NCBI GenBank assembly: GCA_902806565.1
Contig: CADCXA010000034.1
Location: forward strand, 372,001-436,000
Reading direction: 5' to 3'
Source of the DNA: Hypoxylon rubiginosum
Taxonomy: Eukaryota; Ascomycota; Sordariomycetes; Xylariales; Hypoxylaceae
Length of the DNA: 64,000 nt
How positions within the stretch are numbered: the stretch's first letter is position 1; every line of letters starts with the position of its first letter. A program made the position numbers and the translations under genes. Shown in pieces: positions 59,936-64,000 of the stretch. The notes under the pieces are model-generated. The model did not search any database. It saw only the letters and a list, made by a program, of their open reading frames with translations, and was not told where the DNA came from.

Positions 59936-62900
59936 TACAGGAGACCCACAGTAGAAGAAGTGAGTGACGATGGAGAGGAGGGCGCTTCGTCCTACAGGAT
60001 GGGTCCACAGATGCTACTGGCGTCGATCAACAAGGTGGACCTCTTCGACTCTCTCAGTAATCCCCACGACAGTACGCAAGCCAGTCTAGCAGATACCCCT
60101 GAGTACGGCCTCGACGAAGACGAGACAATCCTTTGCACACTGACAGACGACGATTTCCTTAAGACCATGAAGACTGCTGTCCGAGGAGCCATCAGAAAGG
60201 CGAAAAAAGAGAAGAACCGGAGTCAGCGCAGGGCAGAAGCCAACTCCGGCTCAATCTCTGTCAATACCATGTACAAGCCCAAAGCCCTGAAGGTTAACCC
60301 CGTCGACGATGCCCCTATCGACGGATCCGTACCACCGGGATCATCTAACTGGAAGGAGGAGTTCCTCCGATCAGTGCAAGACCAGGTTGAAGACCCCTTG
60401 GCGTCTTGTAGGGAAGGCCCTTACAAGAATATCCACCCCAGATTTGCAACCCAGCCCCGCGGCGAACGCCTGAAACCTGACAGGCTCAGGGCGATCAGGG
60501 AAAAGTTGAAGACTTCCGAGATGACCGATGCCGAAAAGGATATCCTTGTTGAAGTACTCTACAGGAGAGAAATGGCCCTGGCCTGGGACTTTAGTGAGAT
60601 TGGTCGTGTAAAGGAAGGCATAGCGCCCGACTACATGATCAAAACCGTTCCACATTCTGCATGGCAGGCCAGGAGCATCCCGATCCCTGCTCCTCTCAAA
60701 GACAGGGTCATTCAGGTTCTGAAGGAGCGCTTGAAAAACGGTATTTTGCAAGAAAGCCACAGCCCGTACCGGAACGCTTGGTTCGTCGTCGAGAAGAAGA
60801 ATGGATCTCTCAGACTGATCAACTCCTGTACCAAGCTCAATGGGAAGACGATCCGGGACGCCTTTCTACCAAAGAGCTGTGAGGAGTTCTCCATGGAATT
60901 CGCGATGTGTCAAGTCCTATCCGTGATAGACTGGTTCTCGGGATACGACCAAGTGAAGTTAGGCCTCCTCAGCAGGCAGCTGACAGCTTTTGCCACACCG
61001 ATCGGACTGGTGGAAATGACAACACTGCCACAAGGAGCGACAAACTCGGTTGCCCACTTCTTAAGAGTAGTCACTCGAGTGCTCTACGACCTCATACCAG
61101 ACAAGTGCGAGCCTTTCTTTGACGACGTAGGAGTCAAAGGACCAACTACCCGGTACAAGGATCAGGAAGTCTACCCTGGAGTACGGCGCTTCATCCTCGA
61201 ACACATAGAAAACGTTGACGCCGTCCTATTGAATTTCGAACTTGCTGGCGCAACGGCAAGCGGAGAAAAGTCAGAATTCTGCCGCCCGACAGCGGAGATT
61301 GTAGGATATATCTGCGGTACTTACGGAAGAAAGCCAACCCTGTCAAAAACCCTTAAGATACAAGAATGGGGTCCCTGCAAAAACGTGAGGGATATCAGGT
61401 CTTTTATTGGCGTCACTGTCTATTTCAGGCTCTGGGTTGAACTGTACGCCTTGATCACCATGCCCTTGACAAAGCTGCTTCGAAAGAACGCCCCGTGGGA
61501 ATGGGCAGAGGACCAGGAGCGAGCCATGCAGACATTGAAGGATGCACTGAGCAACGCCCCGTGCCTCATCAACCTTGACTACATCTGTGAAAGGCTAATC
61601 ATCCTGCAAACAGATGCCTCAAAGGATGGTTGGGGCTGCGTACTAGGGCAGCTTGACGATCAGGGCATTTTTCGTCCTTCAAGATACGAGTCGGGTACGT
61701 GGCGTGGAGCAGAGGAGAATTATGATGCCCCAAAGCTCGAGGCCTTGGCCGTCGTGAAGTCTCTCCGCCGGCTGCAAATCCACCTCTATGGCATCCACTT
61801 TCTACTACAGACGGACGCAAAAACACTGATCGCCCAGTTAAACGACGGATTCACGAGTCTGCCAAGGGCAGAGTTAACTCGATGGATTGCTTACATTAAA
61901 TTGTTCGATTTTGAGATCGGGCATATACCCGGCAAGTCCAATACGATAGCCGACTCTCTATCTCGCAAGGGAGAAGGCCCTTCAGACAAGGAGGACGACC
62001 AATGGGAGGGCGATATCAGCGAATACGTCGATAGCCAAATCTACTCTGTCTGGACTGCCTCAATTTTTCCAGCCCTCTCCGATGCTGAATATCTCCCACT
62101 TCAGCCACCAGAGGACTGGAGCGACGAATCCCAGGAGATCGCGAGGTATTTAAGCACCCTCACTCACCCTCCTCGCCTAAGGGATGGGAAGACAATGAAA
62201 GATCAGCATGCCAGAGCGAGATTTCGGAACAAAGCATTCCAGTACGCAGTAGCCGAGGGTGTCCTGTGGAGAAGGCCCGAGAAGAAGTTCCACCAGCGAC
62301 GAATCATCGATTCACCCTCACAAAGAAAGTTGATTATCCGGAAAAGTCACGCCGGGTGCGGTCACAGGATGCGCGACTCTACGATCAATAAGGTAAAAAG
62401 TATATATTACTGGAAAGGAATGGATTCAGATATAGCCCGAGCTATCCTCGCATGCCCCAACTGCCAGAAGTCTCAGACTGCCAGGCCTCACGAGCCGGGC
62501 CTGTACAACGAGCCAGGTGGTCTCCTCACTACGTGGATCATCGACGTGCAGTACATGCCTCGCGATCGGGGGAAGAGGGCCATCGTGGAGGCAAGAGAGG
62601 AGGTCAGTGACTGGCTCGAGGCAGAGGCCATCTCCAGTGCCAAGACAGGGGTCATGGTCGACTTTATTCGGAGAAAGATTGTCTTCAACCACGGGACCCC
62701 CCTGTTAATGAAGTGCGACGGGGGCCCGGAGTTTAGGGAGGCCTTCAAAAGCGCCTGTCTGGAAATGGGGATAAAAAGAAGGATGGGCCCTCCTTACTAT
62801 CCTGAAGCACAAGGCCAGGTAGAAGTCGGTCACAGAGGAATTGCCAAGGGACTTTCTCGAACCTTGGACGGGGACAGCAAAGGCTGGGTATTGCGCCTAC

Positions 62901-63790
62901 CCGAGATTGTCTGGGCCGATCGAGTGTCAGTTAAACCCAATGGAGTCTCCCCGTACGAAGCAATGTACGGGCGAAAAGCTATAATGCCCATTGAGGTTAT
63001 GATCCCTACGTGGCGGGTACTCAAGTGGGATGAGGTGAAAGATCGCGAGGAGCTTCTGATAATCCGGATGAGACTCCTGCAAAGAAAGGAGGAAGACCTT
63101 CAAAAACTGATCGCTACCCTTGGAAGGAAAAGGAGGGAGGCAGTTGAGCGAAAGGATAAGAGATACACGAGACGAACCAGGGATATGGCACTGCAAAAGG
63201 ACGATCTCGTACTTTTGTTCGACACTCCCCGCCACATCGATATCTCAAACGAGAACAAGCTCCGCTACAGCTGGCTGGGACCTTACCTAATCGATCGGGT
63301 CCATGAAGGAAGCAGGTACAGCATCCGTGAACCAGGCGGTATTGTCCTAAGAACCACGTTCTCAGGAAACCGGCTTAAGCTCTTCATAAAAGACGAGCAG
63401 GGATACTGGGAACCTAACGACCCTTCCGACGACCCTTGGACCACAGGACCAGATGGTGAACAATTCGATCAGGACGGAGACGACATTCTTCGCGATAGGG
63501 AGGAAGACACCGGGGCACCTGACTACCCTGTAGGTTGGGGAGCAGCGAGCCCAGCACTCAGAAATAACGACACAGGGACTTACCAAGGCGACCTGTATCA
63601 GAATGGACACACTCCGATCAACGGCAAAGCGAGGCAGCAAACCACTGAGACTGTCTCAGAAGGCAGGATTGTTCCCAGGGATAGGGCCCCTCAGTTACGG
63701 CAAATTGAGGTCCACCTCCCCAAGGGAACAAGGGAGGGATACGCCATCATACCAGACCTTGGGACGCCTGCTAGCCCCGAATCACGCTGA
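59900..63790 (+). CDS. Retrotransposon Pol: reverse transcriptase, RNase H, integrase
   Basis: Open frame 59,843-63,790 in the -1 frame relative to Gag; no ATG near its start, so expression by frameshift is inferred (first shifted codon ~59,900). RT: Asp in VIDWFSGYDQ (60929) and the FFDD box (61121-61126), with Phe in place of the usual Tyr. RNase H: DAS at 61613, KLE, QTDAK and ADSLS acidic residues. Integrase: zinc HHCC (His 62348 and 62363, Cys 62453 and 62462), catalytic Asp 62543, Asp 62717 and Glu 62822 (34 residues between the last two). A GPY module at 63278. The last ~130 residues are polar and disordered-looking; I see no chromodomain. Confidence 0.95.
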   Translation, partial: LLAADGQGRVDSYRRPTVEEVSDDGEEGASSYRMGPQMLLASINKVDLFDSLSNPHDSTQASLADTPEYGLDEDETILCTLTDDDFLKTMKTAVRGAIRKAKKEKNRSQRRAEANSGSISVNTMYKPKALKVNPVDDAPIDGSVPPGSSNWKEEFLRSVQDQVEDPLASCREGPYKNIHPRFATQPRGERLKPDRLRAIREKLKTSEMTDAEKDILVEVLYRREMALAWDFSEIGRVKEGIAPDYMIKTVPHSAWQARSIPIPAPLKDRVIQVLKERLKNGILQESHSPYRNAWFVVEKKNGSLRLINSCTKLNGKTIRDAFLPKSCEEFSMEFAMCQVLSVIDWFSGYDQVKLGLLSRQLTAFATPIGLVEMTTLPQGATNSVAHFLRVVTRVLYDLIPDKCEPFFDDVGVKGPTTRYKDQEVYPGVRRFILEHIENVDAVLLNFELAGATASGEKSEFCRPTAEIVGYICGTYGRKPTLSKTLKIQEWGPCKNVRDIRSFIGVTVYFRLWVELYALITMPLTKLLRKNAPWEWAEDQERAMQTLKDALSNAPCLINLDYICERLIILQTDASKDGWGCVLGQLDDQGIFRPSRYESGTWRGAEENYDAPKLEALAVVKSLRRLQIHLYGIHFLLQTDAKTLIAQLNDGFTSLPRAELTRWIAYIKLFDFEIGHIPGKSNTIADSLSRKGEGPSDKEDDQWEGDISEYVDSQIYSVWTASIFPALSDAEYLPLQPPEDWSDESQEIARYLSTLTHPPRLRDGKTMKDQHARARFRNKAFQYAVAEGVLWRRPEKKFHQRRIIDSPSQRKLIIRKSHAGCGHRMRDSTINKVKSIYYWKGMDSDIARAILACPNCQKSQTARPHEPGLYNEPGGLLTTWIIDVQYMPRDRGKRAIVEAREEVSDWLEAEAISSAKTGVMVDFIRRKIVFNHGTPLLMKCDGGPEFREAFKSACLEMGIKRRMGPPYYPEAQGQVEVGHRGIAKGLSRTLDGDSKGWVLRLPEIVWADRVSVKPNGVSPYEAMYGRKAIMPIEVMIPTWRVLKWDEVKDREELLIIRMRLLQRKEEDLQKLIATLGRKRREAVERKDKRYTRRTRDMALQKDDLVLLFDTPRHIDISNENKLRYSWLGPYLIDRVHEGSRYSIREPGGIVLRTTFSGNRLKLFIKDEQGYWEPNDPSDDPWTTGPDGEQFDQDGDDILRDREEDTGAPDYPVGWGAASPALRNNDTGTYQGDLYQNGHTPINGKARQQTTETVSEGRIVPRDRAPQLRQIEVHLPKGTREGYAIIPDLGTPASPESR

Positions 63791-64000
63791 TCGATGTAGG
63801 AGCAAGATAATTATCAGCCTAGGAAGGCAAGGGAAAACAACCACGTTCACATCTAATACTACAGCCAGGAATCCACGGACACACAACGCACAGTCAACAC
63901 GCAACCAAAGAACCTCACTCGAGACACCCCATTTATTTCCTTTCTTGCGAATTTTAAATTTTCGTCATTCGGAGTTAATTCATTTATTTAACCTTTGCTT
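63791..64000. other. Retrotransposon 3' untranslated part, window end
   Basis: A purine-rich run near 63,820-63,838 is not followed by an LTR start, so it is not the functional polypurine tract. The last ~70 bases become AT-leaning. The 3' LTR is not reached. Confidence 0.5.

Larger units (their letters stand above)
55641..64000 (+). mobile_element. Ty3/gypsy-type LTR retrotransposon (right end outside the window)
   Basis: Order: 5' LTR, primer-binding site, ~1-kb leader, Gag-protease ORF, Pol ORF (RT, RNase H, integrase with GPY module). RT before integrase is the Metaviridae order. Base composition is normal (about 50% G+C) in sharp contrast with the flanking AT block. No frameshift or stop breaks the two ORFs and all recognised catalytic residues are present, so the copy looks young. 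The LTR terminal sequence TGTAATGG does not reappear before 64,000, so the 3' LTR and polypurine tract were not seen. Candidate target-site duplication: AATAT at 55,636-55,640, to be matched beyond the right edge. Confidence 0.95.

Noticed and set aside
59960..59962. GTG as start codon of Pol, and GTG at 56781 as start of Gag
   Set aside because: Nuclear genes rarely start at GTG; Gag has a good first ATG at 56976 and Pol is better explained by -1 frameshifting.
63815..63840. Polypurine tract and start of the 3' LTR
   Set aside because: No TGTAATGG follows and the LTR start sequence does not recur before the window ends.

Overview
The window is nuclear DNA of a filamentous ascomycete (Pezizomycotina; a Sordariomycete is my guess, not proven). 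The grounds are many short introns (49-197 bp, mostly GTRNGT donors and CTAAC-like branch sites), fungal-type gene families (Bud3-like RhoGEF, LYC1-like acetyltransferase, fungal transcription-factor-like protein, Rev7, Kap114), and a 13 kb block of extreme AT content that looks like repeat-induced point mutation (RIP).

Bases 1-42,000 are ordinary gene-rich euchromatin at roughly one gene per 3 kb on both strands. In order: 5' part of a PP2A-like phosphatase (Ppg1-like, -); proline-rich CCHC zinc-knuckle protein (+); small Cys-rich/acidic hypothetical protein (+); PI31 proteasome regulator (+); Rev7 HORMA protein (-); importin Kap114/importin-9 (+); a hypothetical protein (-); Bud3-like RhoGEF in two exons (-); Dcc1-like cohesion factor (+); RBR-type E3 ligase (+); LYC1-like GNAT (-); CCT1/TCP-1 alpha chaperonin subunit (-) divergent from cytosolic prolyl-tRNA synthetase (+); an SDR (+) convergent with a fungal transcription-factor-like protein (-). 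Most are housekeeping genes and I see no biosynthetic cluster or defence island. I rebuilt exon structures by hand from splice sites and reading frames; nearly all close in frame. The exception is the first intron of the RBR gene.

Bases ~42,310-55,640 are an AT-only desert, roughly 5-8% G+C by eye, with no reading frame of note. C is seldom followed by A. It holds degenerate tandem repeats and microsatellites and reads as RIP-destroyed repeats or heterochromatin.

Bases 55,641-64,000 are a Ty3/gypsy-type LTR retrotransposon of normal base composition. It starts exactly where the AT block ends: 255-bp 5' LTR, tRNA primer-binding site, ~1 kb leader, Gag-protease ORF, then a Pol ORF (RT, RNase H, integrase, GPY module) in the -1 frame. 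All recognised catalytic residues are present. The 3' LTR lies beyond the right edge.

The most notable observations are that the primer-binding site extends into about 50-58 nt of near-continuous similarity to a tRNA-Arg(CCU), including the complement of CCA, suggesting capture of primer tRNA by reverse transcription, and that the Gag-PR/Pol junction carries a plausible -1 frameshift signal (shifty heptamer, 5-nt spacer, hairpin).
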